Below are positions 63,902 through 64,000 of a stretch of 64,000 nt of DNA, piece after piece; the stretch's first letter is position 1, and every line of letters begins with the position of its first letter. A program made the translations under genes and the position numbers. This DNA comes from Kineococcus sp. NBC_00420. GTDB taxonomy: Bacteria > Actinomycetota > Actinomycetes > Actinomycetales > Kineococcaceae. Location of the stretch: assembly GCF_036021035.1 (NCBI RefSeq), contig NZ_CP107930.1, positions 310,001 through 374,000 on the forward strand. Reading direction: 5' to 3'. The notes beneath the pieces are model-generated. The model saw only the letters and a program-made list of their open reading frames with translations, made no database searches and was not told the origin of the DNA.

Positions 63902-64000
63902 ATGGTGGGGATAAGTTCCGGCGCTGGGATCGGGGAGCGGAGGTCACGCGGTGCTGGCCTGGTGGGAATCACGCTCGTGGTCAGCGTCTTCATCCTGCTG
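63902..64000 (+). CDS. Partial membrane protein running off the right edge
   Basis: ATG 63902 begins a frame open to the window end (33 codons). It starts with a basic segment (GERRSRGAGL) and then a hydrophobic helix (VGITLVVSVFILL), which fits a membrane-sensor N-terminus such as those of the neighbouring c-di-GMP proteins. The rest is outside the window, so no function can be given. Confidence 0.4.
   Translation, partial: MVGISSGAGIGERRSRGAGLVGITLVVSVFILL

Overview
The window is high-GC actinobacterial DNA. Indicators are GTG starts, a WhiB protein, an Lsr2-type DNA-binding domain, an actinobacterial ECF sigma factor, Asp23/DUF6286-type stress proteins and SpoIIE/HATPase/STAS partner-switch proteins. 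The mix of methyl-accepting chemotaxis proteins, many c-di-GMP proteins and cell-wall-binding repeat 2 protein would fit a motile actinomycete such as Kineococcus (Kineosporiales). That name is inference from memory and was not tested. Four insertion-sequence copies and about ten broken genes point to an accessory region or plasmid.

Layout. 0-1.9 kb: gene fragments and small ORFs. 1.9-7.1 kb: two c-di-GMP genes (MASE1-PAS-GAF-GGDEF and GAF-GGDEF-GAF-EAL). 7.1-11.3 kb, minus strand: a decayed IS30 element that cuts a CheX-like gene, a decayed CheY-like gene, a small unknown gene and a soluble twin-GAF chemoreceptor. 11.7-14.9 kb: beta-carbonic anhydrase, an unknown gene and an IS5-family element. 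14.9-17.5 kb: a membrane GGDEF-EAL protein. 18-21 kb: a GAF pseudogene, a YihY/BrkB membrane protein and a carboxylate-amine ligase. 21.3-22.7 kb: an ISL3-family element that clips the 3' end of an aquaporin gene. 22.7-32.0 kb: a nearly unbroken minus-strand stress regulon (aquaporin, membrane protein, DUF2382/PRC-barrel proteins, GlsB/YeaQ, CsbD, AmaP-like, DUF6286-like and three Asp23/Gls24-type proteins), interrupted by a second IS5-family element. 32.2 kb: a divergent promoter region with a perfect CRP-type palindrome. 32.3-34.4 kb: an ECF sigma factor, an overlapping Asp23-like gene and a membrane protein.

34.7-45.3 kb: a small paralogue of a left-end gene, an amber-interrupted HATPase, a large GAF-PAS-PAS-GAF-SpoIIE phosphatase, DoxX, an alpha/beta hydrolase followed by a 31-copy pentanucleotide repeat, a catalase remnant, a WhiB protein, a Tat-exported ferritin-like protein and a cell-wall-binding repeat protein. 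45.4-63.4 kb: a second signalling block with an EAL-DICT-LOV-GGDEF blue-light-type protein, four more GGDEF or GGDEF-EAL proteins, HATPase, STAS, an ERCC4-type nuclease next to an Lsr2-type domain, and a membrane chemoreceptor. A membrane-protein gene runs off the right edge.

How it works together. Eight c-di-GMP proteins with different inputs (MASE1, GAF, PAS, LOV light sensing, a His-rich membrane domain), two chemoreceptors, and SpoIIE/HATPase/STAS partner switching suggest an island for integrating environmental signals. The Asp23/CsbD/DUF2382/GlsB regulon and sigma factor look like its cell-envelope stress output. A striking feature is short tandem repeats, in-frame inside coding regions and of other unit lengths between genes, scattered through the whole window.
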